A stretch of DNA of 64,000 nt, from positions 27,740,786 through 27,804,785 of the forward strand of contig NC_052021.1 of NCBI RefSeq assembly GCF_015832195.1, in the 5' to 3' direction. The number at the start of each line of letters is the position of its first letter. Within the stretch, counting starts at the first letter, position 1. Positions 12,801 to 23,700 of the stretch are shown here, piece after piece. The notes beneath the pieces are model-generated. The model was given only the letters and a program-made list of their open reading frames with translations, did not search any database and was not told the origin of the DNA. The position numbers and the translations under genes are program-made. The DNA is from Motacilla alba alba (Eukaryota > Chordata > Aves > Passeriformes > Motacillidae).

Positions 12801-13221
12801 GTTTACAGTTAACATCATCTTGCATACTTCACAGTGAAAACAGGCTTTATGCCACGTCTGGACATGCCACAAAAGAGAAACCAAACAGACAGGATTTGTA
12901 TTTCATTATTATTCTGCTGAGTTTAAAATCTCACTATTGATCCTTACCCTTCATTTAATGAATCTGACTATTTTTTTCTTCAAATATATACATGTTATAA
13001 CAAATATATACATTAATAACAATTAATTCATTTCATTTCTGAACCCAGTTATGAGCAAAGAACTTCTGGAACCGAGAGATTTGCACAGTGTTAGAAGTGC
13101 CAATCTGTACATTTATTATAGTCCAAAATGATAAAGAAAGAGAACTGACCTGATCTATACAGTTAATCTTCTCAGCAGGGTAAACCCCATAGCCACATCT
13201 AGCACACGGCTGCACATTCAT
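781..13221 (-). CDS. NRAP: NRAP, nebulin-related anchoring protein (5' part, 11 coding exons, runs off the left edge)
   Basis: NRAP is a LIM/nebulin scaffold of striated muscle that tethers actin filament ends at intercalated discs and myotendinous junctions and helps myofibril assembly. Coding exons in transcript order are 13150-13221, 12763-12857, 11970-12048, 9653-9757, 9011-9115, 8245-8352, 7236-7340, 6580-6687, 5504-5608, 2661-2765 and 781-897. All are flanked by AG/GT and join without a frameshift into 368 codons. Residues 6-57 form a full LIM zinc finger (C6, C9, H27, C30, C33, C36, C54, H57). From about residue 83 on, nearly every exon encodes one nebulin-type module of about 35 residues. 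Modules in exons 6, 8 and 10 share [15 protein letters not shown] plus nebulin without SH3 distinguishes NRAP from NEB, NEBL and LASP. The C-terminal repeats lie left of position 1. The identification rests on the LIM sequence, the repeat order and the CASP7 neighbour. Confidence 0.95.
981..1024. repeat. Perfect 22-bp tandem duplication
   Basis: Two identical adjacent 22-bp units, each starting TATCTTCCCTGTGC, in NRAP intron 10 next to exon 11. Confidence 0.95.
2661..2765 (-). CDS. NRAP: NRAP coding exon 10 (nebulin-type module, PAMITP class)
   Basis: A 105-nt phase 0 exon with [20 protein letters not shown] and ending ANELASD. Acceptor CAG, donor GTAAGT. Confidence 0.95.
4139..4186. repeat. 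AT-rich TATA/CATA low-complexity tract
   Basis: TATATATATATAAATATGCA and following imperfect copies in NRAP intron 9. Confidence 0.85.
5504..5608 (-). CDS. NRAP: NRAP coding exon 9 (nebulin-type module)
   Basis: A 105-nt phase 0 exon encoding [20 protein letters not shown] and ending ENADQYGQ. Donor GTATGC is weaker than the GTAAGT donors of most neighbouring exons. Confidence 0.93.
6580..6687 (-). CDS. NRAP: NRAP coding exon 8 (nebulin-type module, PAMITP class)
   Basis: A 108-nt phase 0 exon with [20 protein letters not shown] and ending ANELASD. It is nearly a copy of exons 6 and 10 at protein level. Confidence 0.95.
7236..7340 (-). CDS. NRAP: NRAP coding exon 7 (nebulin-type module)
   Basis: A 105-nt phase 0 exon encoding [20 protein letters not shown] and then a segment ending HLASD. 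VEYKRGH..R and the VVDTP motif are characteristic of NRAP/nebulin modules. Confidence 0.94.
8150..8230. repeat. A-rich AAAATA simple repeat
   Basis: Imperfect runs of AAAATA/AATAAA-type units immediately 3' of the NRAP exon 6 donor on the minus strand. Confidence 0.9.
8245..8352 (-). CDS. NRAP: NRAP coding exon 6 (nebulin-type module, PAMITP class)
   Basis: A 108-nt phase 0 exon with [20 protein letters not shown] at its core, ending QLSSD. Strongly similar to exons 8 and 10. Acceptor CTAG, donor GTAAGT. Confidence 0.95.
9011..9115 (-). CDS. NRAP: NRAP coding exon 5 (nebulin-type module)
   Basis: A 105-nt phase 0 exon. It encodes [20 protein letters not shown] followed by [15 protein letters not shown]. 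The aromatic [11 protein letters not shown] core and PDPDMV match the second NRAP module. Donor GTAAGT. Confidence 0.93.
9185..9203. repeat. Poly(A) tract
   Basis: A nearly pure A run on plus (T on minus) in NRAP intron 4, just upstream of exon 5 in transcript order. Confidence 0.9.
9653..9757 (-). CDS. NRAP: NRAP coding exon 4 (nebulin-type module)
   Basis: A 105-nt phase 0 exon encoding [20 protein letters not shown] and so on, ending QQLATQ. The YREE...SVFQWD pattern fits the first nebulin-like module after the NRAP LIM linker. Confidence 0.93.
11265..11560. other. GC-rich block of unknown origin inside NRAP intron 3
   Basis: About 300 bp of markedly GC- and CpG-richer sequence sits in AT-rich intronic DNA. 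Long frames are open on both strands: about 107 codons on plus (11270-11593), 79 codons in another plus frame, and 97 codons on minus (11239-11532). I recognise no protein family. It could be a retrocopy fragment, a lineage-specific insertion or a small CpG island. High GC by itself lengthens open frames, so coding is not claimed. Confidence 0.4.
11970..12048 (-). CDS. NRAP: NRAP coding exon 3 (end of LIM and linker)
   Basis: The first base completes the split Ala codon. [19 protein letters not shown] follows, giving the last zinc ligand H57 and the linker into the repeats. Ends phase 0 at GTG|GTAAGT. Confidence 0.93.
12763..12857 (-). CDS. NRAP: NRAP coding exon 2 (second LIM half)
   Basis: Encodes [16 protein letters not shown] and the rest of the LIM domain to YCQ. 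It contributes H27, C30, C33, C36 and C54. It ends after two bases of an Ala codon, which exon 3 completes. Donor GTAAGT. Confidence 0.95.
13150..13221 (-). CDS. NRAP: NRAP coding exon 1 (start codon, first LIM half)
   Basis: Encodes 24 residues starting [18 protein letters not shown]. It supplies zinc ligands C6 and C9. The ATG at 13219-13221 has A at -3. The frame stays open upstream for MDFK only through a GTG, so the MNV start, which matches the family, was chosen. The donor is GTCAGT, phase 0. Confidence 0.93.
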
Positions 13222-16200
13222 CTTGAAATCCACAGAGTGAAAAATATATAGGTTTATACAAAAGGTTCAAAGAGTATGAAAGTGACTTTTTGGCCTGTGC
13301 AAAGCACACTCTAGACACTCCAGTCAAGGCCTTTTGCTGTGGTCAATGGCTCCCATTAAAGCTCTGAATTGAAGTCTGTTGCTCCCTTTGCTGACCTTCT
13401 GTTTCAAAGTCAGCTGCAGGCTGGCTTTTAAAGCTGCCAGTTAGTAAGAGCGGTTATTTTGGCAACTGTGTCAGTGCAGAAGGGAGGGTAGCAATATCTT
13501 TCTCTAAATAGAAGAATGAACTCACAGAAACGAATCACATCCACATGAATGTTAGAGCCTGATCATTTTGTATTTCAGTTTTGCAGTCATAAGCCCAGGA
13601 TGAAGAGAAAAGTGCATACAGCAGCAGCAATTTACCATTAGTTCCTCCTCACTCTGATAAACAAGTGACCTCATGGGGGAGCATGTTGTATTTAGGAGCA
13701 GCCTCACAGCAGAAGGAGGCACCACCAGAGATACAGGCCAGAGATGGGTTTGAAGATTCCTGGCCCTTGGGTGGATGTAGAAGTTCACTGCCATTGTCCC
13801 AGACAAGTCATTAATTTTTTTCCCTTGGTGCCAGCTCAGTTTCCCCTTCTATATTATGTCAGAACACTCATTTCTCATATCTTCCTGTTTCGTTCACCTG
13901 TCACTCCATCTCCAGGTGTAAGAGGATGCACAGAAACAGGCAGAGCCTCTTATCTCGAAGAGTTCTAAACAGGATGGGTACAAATCCAAATTTCTATCTC
14001 CTACAGGAAAAGCTTCAGAAAGGAACCATTTACTTCTGAATAGAATGAACAAAGCAGCTATTAAACAGTGTTCACCAAGAGTAGACTGCAATAGATCAGA
14101 ATATAAAAATTCCTTCACCAAAAAATGATAAGAAATGTCTGATATTAGGATTTAAGTAAGCTGTTAGGGTTGTGAAGTCTGCTCTGAACAAAAGAAGCTA
14201 TTAAATTCTACCAGCTACAAGTGGTCAAGATTTAAGATTTACATCTTACCTAATCATAATACCTCCAGCTGCAGGGCTCCATAACCCTGGGACACAGCTA
14301 AGAGTTATCTCAATCTGAGTAAAAGTCTACTTAGTCATCTATGTATCTGCCCCACTGCCTGCAGCAGTCCTGGGATATGGCTAAGCACTTCCCTTTTCTA
14401 TAAATTGCAAACAATTCCATCAAAATAGTTTCTGTCTAAACCTTCTGGGTATGCTTAGAGAGCCTCCTATTCATCTCTCTATTGAGATATGCAGTTCTGC
14501 TTAACTTATTATTGCTACTTTTACTGAATGCTGACAATGTACTGGCACAATGTCCTGTCAGCAACTGGTGTGCTGAAAATAGAGTCTCTAATCTAAAGAG
14601 CAGTGGCACTAAGTCCTGAAAACACTTAAGGCCTTTCAAAGTAACTAATATCAGTATATAAACAGATGCATTTTCATTTCTTAAAAATGTCCCCAGAACA
14701 TAATTTCTTATACTAAAATAACTGCTGAGTTACCTTATGTTATTCTTTTTGGGATCAAGAGAAATTTATGTCGACAACAATATTACATCACAATAATATT
14801 TATCTCACTCACACCTGTGAACCAAAGTAATTTGGAAGGCTTCCAGTTCCCTTCTCACACAGCTTTGCATCTTGTCCCAGATTGCCATTCTGTTTATGCA
14901 AGTGACCTGTGTTAGGGTCACAGTGGTCAGGCTGTCTCCTCCTTACTTAACACTTGGCACACTACCAGTTGTCACCTCTTTGTGTTCACCTACTCCAAGA
15001 GTCACCATACTGTATATTTTCTGGACAGTCCTAGTGGTCTCCATGCTGTCTGAAGCCATGTTGGAGCCCTTGTCTTACACTTTAGCAAGAATAAGGGTGC
15101 ATGACCTGCTCCTGTCCCTGCATTGCTTAAGAGCCTCCTGAAATGAGTTCAGAGAGGTGGTGAAAGCAGGACATCCCTGAACCACACAAAACCATAAAGA
15201 CTTGGCAATTACAGAACAAATAATTAATCAAGGAGTCACCTGAACACTGATCACCTGGGGAGGAGTCCCACATGGATCATCATCATGCTGTCCATATGCA
15301 CTGTGCACCCACAGAGCACACAGACATCCCTGGAGGCAATGAGACCGAGTGCTCCTTCCAAGAGGAAGGAACAAATAAAGCCCTTTATTTCACAGTAAAA
15401 TCCTACTTCATTTCAAGACATACAAAGCCTGTTTTACTCTTTTCACAGTGACAGATACTACCAGCTTGGCTGGAAGTCAGCAAATGCATTTTCCAAGTTC
15501 TCCTGCTTCTCCCGAGTCACAGCATGTTCAAGCAGGGAAGTGTGGTAAGACAGAATGTCCTCTACAGCTACTGTCTTTCCCAGCCACACTGCTTCTCACA
15601 TCCATTGTGCACCAGTTCTGCTGGAGTCTCTTAAAGATTTTCCCATTTCTGAGGACCCCAAAACTGTCCTGTTCTTCACCACCCTGCATTAAAGCTGAGT
15701 TGCTAACAAAAAAGGGAGTTTATTAAAAAATAAGCATTGAATGGTCTCATTACAAAGTACACGCTGCATTTTGATCATGCAAGGAATTAAATCACAAAAC
15801 CAGTGCAAGTTTGTTATCTTGACAAATCTTAGCAAGACATTTTCTCTTCAGTTAAAAGCTCATTGTGGCTTTTTTCCTCCTTTAGTAAGGCCTCATAAAG
15901 GCCTTTTGATATCAATGAAAATCTTAAAAGGCTTTACTTAACAGTAGAACCTTAATCAATGTGGTTTAAAAGTCCTCTGGTTACACGTAAAGTACAAGGA
16001 GACAGTACCTTGAAAGTGCAAATTAGTGGGAAGAAACATTGTTACCTCTCCAGCCTCCTTAAATTCCTTGAATTAACTGCACAGAAAACTTGAAGCATGT
16101 CTGCATCCTCAATGTGATTGTAAAAAAGCACATATTAGTTACACAAAGTAACCTCTCCAGAGACATTCAACTCAGGGTCACCTCCTCTGTCACTCCTGAA

Positions 16201-18989
16201 TTGAAGCTGTGCCCTTCCAACCACATGAAGAACAGGAAGCCAAACATCACAAATCATGGCAACCCCATCTTCCCTCTGTTTGCAAAACATCCCAAAGGTG
16301 CTGGTTCACTACAAGAAGTGGGAGTTTTATCCACTGGTAAAAGCTGCCTGTAAAATTTCAAGCACTCAACCAGCCTTGTCTACATTGACCTTCTCTGAAT
16401 GCTGTGGTTAACTGGTTACCTGGGTTCAGGGCCTTTTGCCTCTTACAGTCTCTCCATGCTAATCAAATTTAGCATAGTAGCAAATCCAGCTTGATAAAAA
16501 TATTGAAAGAAAACTGGAAAAGATTTATCAACACCAAAATCTCCCAAGATTTGAATAAAAACTTCTAAGGAACCTTCCAAACTTATACAGTTGCTTTTTC
16601 CATTTTTGCTGTTTTAGAAAACAACCAACTGTTTATATTTCATGATTAAAGAGTTTATGCTTACACTTTCCCCCTGTTGCCAGTGTCAGGAAAACCTGAG
16701 AGTGTAGGGATTTTGCAAATGGTTCTAACAGAGTGAGACAAAGTAAGAGAGAAATTGAAAAAAGAACCAAGAGGCTAAGAAGATATCACTGTCACAGAGC
16801 AGAGAAAGGATGGGTCAGGATGTGCTACAATCTTAGCTAAAAGCTTGAGGAAAAGTGTGAAAAGCATATAGAGCATAGCCCACATCACCACCAGTGTCCA
16901 AATATGCCCATTTGTTGTGTCTCATAACACAAATAGGTCTCAAGTTTAAAACTCATAAAATATGGCATGTGCATTATTCTCATCTCAGCCTGGTTACAGA
17001 GAAATCCCAACAAAACACATGCATCAGGCTGACTGAGGTGTTTTACTCTGCAGAATTCCATAAAGTTGTAGTGTGCCCAGTCACCCTGCCCTACCCCCAT
17101 ATCCCTCACAGCATATCAAAACCATCCATCCTTCCTTGCAAAGTCCATGAAAATCTAACAACTGTTGCTTAGAAGGGAGCACATAGTGAGTCACTCAAAC
17201 CCTCCATCCTAGAAGTATCCCCACACCTGCCTCCCAGGTCTCACCAAAGCCCATTCTTGTTTTCACAGCTGTTGTGCAGAACACAGGACACAGTTATTAT
17301 TCCAGACAGGTTTTATGCAGTTGCCTCGAGCCTTCTGGTTTGTACCTGCCATCTACCTTCCAGTTCCCAAAGGCACACCCCATTTTCATCCTGCAGCTGC
17401 ATGCAGTGGTTAAACACTTATTTTCCCCAACATAAATATCCAGTCAAAAGCTCCATTATTAATGTTTTTAAGGAGGAGGCTGAGTCTCCAGGGCAAAGGA
17501 GAGAAATGGTGATGCTATAGGTATCACACTGCTGGCTCTTTCCCCTGCTCAGTAATGCATACAGCCACCTGGGCCATATTCTGCATGAGAATTTTTGTCC
17601 TTCCTGACCCTTTCCTAGGTAGCAATCCCTCCACGCCCTGAAGCAGGATACTTCCTTCTTTTTCTATTATATTTCTAATTTTTCCCTTACTCTATACTGG
17701 AAACAAGAAAGATTTTCTGAAAAAGAAGTCTAGCACCTTGGATTGCATTAAAATTAAGATGTATTTAAGAAAGGTATTGCAGCACACTGAGGAATCAAAC
17801 TTTCTCTTTGTGAAGGCCAGCAACCAACATGAAAAGAAAATAGAAATATAGAAAATAAAAAGAAAATAGAAAGAAAACAGTTTGAGTTTGAGAAATTCCC
17901 CACAACCAATTCTAATAGTGAACTCTTGAAAACTGGCAAGCATTATCAGACCACTTTTTTGATAGCAATACAATGATGTTTAGAAAAAAGCCATTTCTAG
18001 GTCTGCTAATTTGGCTGTGGTGACCAGATGGCAATGGATAAACATTTACATGAAGATGTAGAAGCAAACAGTTTCTGTATTTCCTGGGTAACGCCCATAC
18101 ATAACATCAGAAAAGCATATATGGATTTTCTGAATTTCAGGTGCCAGTGTCAGTCACTGCTGGTGATTACAGAGCTCCTCTCCTCTCCTTACTCTCCTCT
18201 CCTCTCCTCTCCTCTCCTCTCCTCTCCTCTCCTCTCCTCTCCTCTCCTCTCCTTTCCAATCTATACATTTGATCTATACGTAATGATCTATACATTTCCA
18301 GTGTCCCTGCTGTCCATGGTGATCCATTATGGATTTGGAAGCGACGCTGTTCTCTCAAAAAGGACCAGCTAACAGATGGCATGGGAGGAACCATGGGATC
18401 TGCTAGTTTGATTTTCAGGAGGAAACTTTGGCTACAGATCCAGCCAGGAGCCACAGGCATAATCCCAGGGAGCAGTCCCAGCAGCAGCGTGCAGGCACAC
18501 GGCAAGAGCTCCTCCATCACATGGAGGCACTGACCTGTCGGGGAGCAAAAGCCTGTTTGTTACCATGCCTGTGTTTTGTGCCAATTAGGAGGCAGTTACA
18601 CTGAAAAATGTCTCTTTGATGTAAATCTCTTCAGGTAGTGAATGTTAAACACCACGCACCGCTGGGTAGGTGTATGATTTTGCAGGATTGGAGCCTGCAT
18701 CCAGGAGTAATTAGCAAGACTGTGCCAATCTTCAGTCCATGTGCTGAACCGCTGGGCCTGATGCTACGGCTGCACAGTGGGATACCGTAATTAGCAGAGA
18801 TGCAACACGCACAATAATTGGGAGGATAAGGAAATGCCACTGAAGTTTATATAAGGGGAAAAATTTCCTTAGATCTAGACAACCTCGTGTCACCATGAAA
18901 CTTTTGACTCTTCTTTGGCAGGGGTGTGCCGGTGCGCAGCTATTAAAAAGTGGTAATTTCGGTTTTGCTGTGATGTGGCCATCATTACC
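13222..18989. other. Intergenic region between NRAP and CASP7
   Basis: It contains the NRAP 5' flank. A CAGCTG E-box lies at 13411-13416 and AT-rich TATA-like DNA near 13244-13258, neither of which proves a promoter. It also holds the CTCCT microsatellite. The ORFs present are short and show no recognisable domains, so I see no gene here. Confidence 0.6.
18177..18256. repeat. CTCCT pentanucleotide microsatellite
   Basis: Roughly 13 near-perfect copies of a 5-bp pyrimidine unit (CTCCT) run from about 18192 to 18251, with imperfect flanking copies. The polypurine/polypyrimidine tract has mirror symmetry of the type that can form triplex (H-DNA). Confidence 0.95.
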
Positions 18990-19025
18990 CGGGGAGGGAG
19001 GAGGGACCGGGGACTGTGCCTGAGA

Positions 19026-19300
19026 CCCTCTGCCGGGGGGGACAGGGACAGGGATGGGGTCAGGGATGGGGACGGGAAAAGGGTCAGGGATGGGATGGGA
19101 AAAGGGTCAGGGATGGGGATGGGGTCAGGGATGGCGACAGAGACAGGGATGGGGTCAGGGATGGGGACAGGAGCAAGGGCCAGGGATTGGGATGGGAAAA
19201 GGGTCAGGGATGGGGATGGGGACGAGGGTCAGGGATGGGGATGGGAGCAAGGGTCAGGGACGGGGCTGGGGACAAGGGTCAGGAATGAGGATGGGGACAC
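19026..19300. repeat. G-rich minisatellite upstream of CASP7
   Basis: Degenerate tandem units built from GGGTCAGGGATGGGGA, with spacers such as CGGGAAAA and GGAGCAAG, repeat more than ten times. The plus strand has many runs of three to four G. Frames of 90-219 codons run through it because the repeat lacks stop codons; they are products of the repeat. Confidence 0.93.
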
Positions 19301-19660
19301 GCCCGGCCAGCCCGCCCCGCCCCGGCGCCGCCGCGGGAGCACCGCCTGCCTCTTTCGCTTTAAGTGTCGCTTTAAGTTTCGCTTTCGCTCCCGCGCGGCC
19401 GGACCCAGCGCCAAGGCAAGCCCCGGGCCCTTCGCAGCCCTTCCCCTGCCCCTGCCTCCCCCGGCCCCGCTGCCCGGCCCCTGCCCTGCTCTCCTGCCCC
19501 GGTGCCCGTTCCTCGCTGCGTTCCGCTGCCGGGCAGCCCCCGCGCCGCTCCGCCGCCCCTCCGCCCGCGGCCTGCGCGCTCCGCTTGCTCTCTGTGTGTC
19601 TGTGTGTCTGTGTGTTTGCCTAAGCCGAGCCTAGACCCGGCTTTGGGAGCTGCTCTTGCT
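19290..19660. promoter_or_regulatory. CASP7: CpG island, probable CASP7 promoter and 5' UTR start
   Basis: The most CpG-dense stretch of the window lies about 1 kb upstream of the CASP7 start-codon exon, with repeated CCGCG/GGCGC and C-rich Sp1-like tracts. The CASP7 coding exon begins exactly at a splice acceptor, so a non-coding first exon must lie upstream and this island is the natural place. I could not fix the transcription start or the first donor. Confidence 0.7.
19352..19390 (+). promoter_or_regulatory. CASP7: Tandem 12-bp element ending in a consensus ISRE
   Basis: Three 12-bp units lie head to tail: TCGCTTTAAGTG, TCGCTTTAAGTT and TCGCTTTCGCTC. The junction of the last two gives AGTTTCGCTTTC at 19375-19386. 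This matches the interferon-stimulated response element consensus AGTTTCNNTTTC, bound by IRF factors and ISGF3. It sits in the CASP7 CpG island. IRF-1-dependent control of mammalian CASP7 has been reported, so the site may be functional, but no expression evidence is available here. Confidence 0.6.
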
Positions 19661-20204
19661 CTCGGGGAACTCCCAAACCTCTGCCACTGCTCCCTGGCTG
19701 GGTGGTGCAGCCCCTGGTGGGCTCTGAGCTGCTGCTGCTGCCGGGTGTCCGGGGTGGTTTTCGATGTAAACGTGTGCTCTTCTCAAATTTGATAAAATTT
19801 GCTTTGATAAAAGCAAATTTAATCTGCCTGACTATGGGAAAGGGGCAGGAATCACGGCTGATTTCCTGATGAAATCTGGAAGCAGAGACCCGAAGTTTCA
19901 GAGCATCCCACCCTGAGTGGAGGTCCTGCGTGTGCCCTGCGCTCCTCTCTGCTGAGCTGGCGCGGATCGTTCTGCTGTGGTTTCCCAAGTGCTGAATGAT
20001 GAAATTAAAACCGCCCGTGGGAAACACACAGGACTCTTTCGTTTATACATATCTGACAGTGTATATGCAAACGAAAACACAGGAGCCCTTGCTTTCATCC
20101 CAACATGCTTCTTTCCAGACCATGGGAAACCATCTGGGAATTACTTCTGTGGTGAGGGCAGCTCACTTGGGCACGTGGCAGGGTACTTGGGACTACCTTG
20201 TGTA

Positions 20205-20288
20205 GGCCAGGTGTTGGACCCAGGGCTCCCCTACAACTCGGAATATTCTGCTTTTATTTTATGATTGTATTCTATGATTCTGTGATCT
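20205..20288 (+). mobile_element. CR1 LINE 3' end fragment (plus)
   Basis: CTCCCCTACAACTCGGAATA followed by an ATTCTATGATTCTGTGA tail is typical of a bird CR1 3' terminus. It lies between the CASP7 CpG island and the first coding exon. Confidence 0.65.
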
Positions 20289-20590
20289 TTCACCCTAGAA
20301 TTATTTTTGATTTTGCTGTAATCTGCATTTCTGAGAGTGATGTTAAACGAGTTCCTTTAGGTAACTGGCTCAAGAAAATAGAGATGGCTGAACACGTGCA
20401 ATGCCACAGCAATTCAGGACCGGAAATCTGTAGCCACTCGTTCTTCAGGAAGTATTGTGCAACAAAACTGACTAAAACCCTCAAATGTATCTTCCATAAA
20501 CCAGACCATAAACAGTCTGGTTCACAGAAGTATTTCTGAAATTTCAGTGCTCACTGAGGGACACTGACATTCTTGTCCTTTCATTTGTAG

Positions 20591-20703
20591 ATGTCAGAGG
20601 ATCAGCGTGATGATCTCCCTGCTGGAGAGGGAGATTATGAAGATGGCTCTGATGAAGTTGATGCAAGGCCAGACAGAAGCAGCAGGTTCTCACTTTTTGT
20701 AAA
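20591..20703 (+). CDS. CASP7: CASP7 coding exon 1 (prodomain)
   Basis: Encodes [20 protein letters not shown] followed by [11 protein letters not shown], an acidic prodomain with the zymogen cleavage site after D24. The ATG directly follows a good acceptor (TTCATTTGTAG). Ends two bases into the codon for K38; donor GTAAGT. Confidence 0.95.
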
Positions 20704-23700
20704 GTAAGTTCCTACTTACACTCCTGTTTTTGTTGTTGTATCAGCTGCCATGGTACCCCTTAAATCAAAGAAATATGAAAAGGCTTGATTTGGTGTTCAG
20801 TTTGCCATGTCCACAATGTTACTGATGGTCTGGATGGAAAGGTGGTTTATGTTGTATGAATTTAATGCATTTTGTCTGTACCTTAAAGCATTTCTATGTA
20901 ATATCCCCTATAGGGAAACCTATAATATCTCCCATAAGTTTTATTTGGCAGCTAAGAGACCACCAAGTTCATTTAGCATCAATTACAGTCCCACATCTTA
21001 AACATTGACCTTTGGTGGAGCTGGGAATTGAATATGCCATTAATTATCTATTTTACTACACTCAGCTCAGCTAATCTCCAGCATCACTGGAATCCCCTGC
21101 TGACTGTCTAAGTTACTTTAAAGCCTGGATGTGCCATCGAGGCTGTAGCACAAAGCAGCTTCACCAAGTCTAGAGATGTAACCCCTTACAGAACATGTTA
21201 AAAGCCTTTCATTTTAAAGCATAGTAGTCTCACTGAAGCATAAGCTTGCTTTTATTAAACCAGTGGGAAGCAAGAACTATTTACTGCTCATCTGTACTCC
21301 TGAAAACACTGGATAAATGTGATTAGAAATGCAAAAGATGAAAAATGAACTTACAGAGTTTATAAATACTGTTGAATGTCAACAAATGGCTACTTCACAT
21401 TGGACTTAGTGAGATTTTGCAAGAGATATTTGATGCAAAGTCTAATGCATTTACAGAGAGGTCTTGATTTGTTTTACTATTGGAAATTTACATTAAAGTG
21501 AGCAGTGTAATTCAGAGAGTACATGACTCATATACTTTTATTTTTGCTGTTTTTCCTATGAGTTTAATAGGGGTAACAAATTTGTGAGAGAAGTGAAGAT
21601 GCTTTAGTCTTAGAAGACTTTGATGTGCTGTTAAGCAGATCACTGTATTTTCTCTGTCTCATTTTATCATTCCTCAAATATGTTTCATGATGTGTATGTG
21701 TATTATTAATTTTAACAAATAGAAATATGTAACATTTGTTTCTAAATCTTGTCAAATATTTTTTCAAAAGTTTCTTTTCAGCTTTGTAAAATGTGTGTTT
21801 TGATATTTGATTTGGTCTTTTTTATAAGAGGTGATATGCTAATACTATTACTAAATTATGCAACTCAAAGTTAATAATTGCCAAAGAAAAGGCAATAACC
21901 AGCATTTCTATGACTTTTTCAATAAGAAATTTTTCAAATAACTTGGCCATTCATCAGTTTGAGGCATTCATCTTTTGGGAACTCCTTGAAGATGCAATTT
22001 GCAACATTTTTCTTTAGAAGTAAAAAAATACTCCGATTAAGTGTGAGGTAATTGAGAGAATTCAACTTAGATTTTGCAGGAAAAAGATACTTTTGAGAAA
22101 TCTAACAGAGTTTCTTGAAGAAAGTAGTGATTTCTTAAAGAGGAATGAGGTGCTTGACAATTAAGGTATTTGTCTTTGTCCTACAGAAACTAAAAGTCTT
22201 TGGTCTGAAGGAAGATAGGGGAGGAATGTGAGAGGATAAAGGAAAATGGGATCTGTGATTGTGATAAAGGAGAAAGTGAAGAGAGAATGATCACTCTTTG
22301 TGCCTCACAGGGAGTCTAGGGGACATCCAAGAAAAAGTTCATGCAGTAGGTTTAAAACAAGTGTTAAGGTGTAAGTTTAACGTAGTGCAGAATGTCACTG
22401 TAGCCAGGGGATTTGCAGATGTCGAGATTTTAGGTAAATGCAGAAGAGATTAGATGTATGTGTCGAAGAAAATTCCAGATGTTAACATCTGTGGTGACGA
22501 TGTCCCTAAGTCTCTGTGAGTATATATTCCGTATCCAGTTTCTTTTGTTTGCTCTCTTCACTCATTCCCAGTCAGTACCAGACACCAGGCGAGATGTGCT
22601 TGTACTGGAACCACTGGGGCTCTCTGTCTTGATTGCCAAAGCCTCATTTTGGCAGCATGAAGAAATACATCTTAAGGTGTGCAGAAAGCTTTAGAGTGAC
22701 TACGATTTCATTGTCCCTTTTTATTTGTTCTATCCACCCAGTCTTCTACCAGCTGTGGAGTACTCTCAGTGAATTGTTCACTGCATTTCATGTACTGTTG
22801 CTTAACATAAGCAAGTTCAATAGGAAAACAAGGAACTTGTGATGTTACATAAGCATATTAATTTTAATTTGAGAGAACAGAGCAGTGAGAAGCCAAATTC
22901 AAAGCTGTGCAGAAGGACCAGCTGTTTCCAGTAGCTTCACAGCTCCAATTTGCCTCTCTCTGGCTGTGACTGGAGATCTGCCTTGTCACAGCAGTAACTA
23001 GAAGGAAATTAAAATCTTACTCACCACAGATATTTCTCTCTGAGAAGTCTGTGAGGCTGCTGAACCAAGGAGGCCACGAGGCTGAGAACAAGCCAGGATG
23101 GGCAGATTCTTCTGACATCTCAACAATTTAGGGGAATTATCTTCTACGTATTACCTGCTCTTTGGAAAAGTGTTAATACTTAGCTAATGTTGGTGAGAAA
23201 AACTGTTCAAAGGGGAAAACAGTTGGAAGAAATTTTGGATTAAATGTGCCAGCTGTGTTTGGCTCCCGGGTTTTATTTAGCCACTAGATGGCAGGAGGGG
23301 ATTAATTTTGTGAACTGAGAAAAGAACAAGAAGTGGGCTGTGCTGCAGTTGAGCAAAATGGTCCAGCAAGGAAAAATATCAGAACACGTTCTGGCAAGGC
23401 TGTGCACCAAAAAAAAGTTTAAAACACATTCAAAGAAAGATTCAGCCAAGGATTTCAAATGTGTATTTTATTTTTTTTAGCTAACTAATAGAATTTTTTC
23501 TATGTGAGTTTGGGGTTTTTTACTATGCTATGTGTGCTCCTTTGACACTTGCAAGGCTTTAAATATAGTCTTAGTTCTCCACTGAATGATTTAATATCTT
23601 CATTTGGTATCTTTTGTATTTTATTGGGGACCTCCATCAGGGAGATTGGCAACAAATGCATTTTAGCATCCAGGAAAGCTAAAGTAACATGAAATGGAGT

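Noticed and set aside
13244..13258. TATA-like sequence upstream of the NRAP start codon
   Set aside because: It lies only about 25 bp from the ATG, leaving no room for a 5' UTR; the region is simply AT-rich.
18167..18520. A 117-codon minus-strand ORF with a Glu/Arg repeat tail
   Set aside because: Its C-terminal part is the translated CTCCT microsatellite.
18975..19634. A 219-codon plus-strand ORF and overlapping 189- and 90-codon frames
   Set aside because: They run through the G-rich minisatellite and CpG island; the Arg/Asp/Gly-rich peptide simply follows the repeat unit, and all three frames are open.
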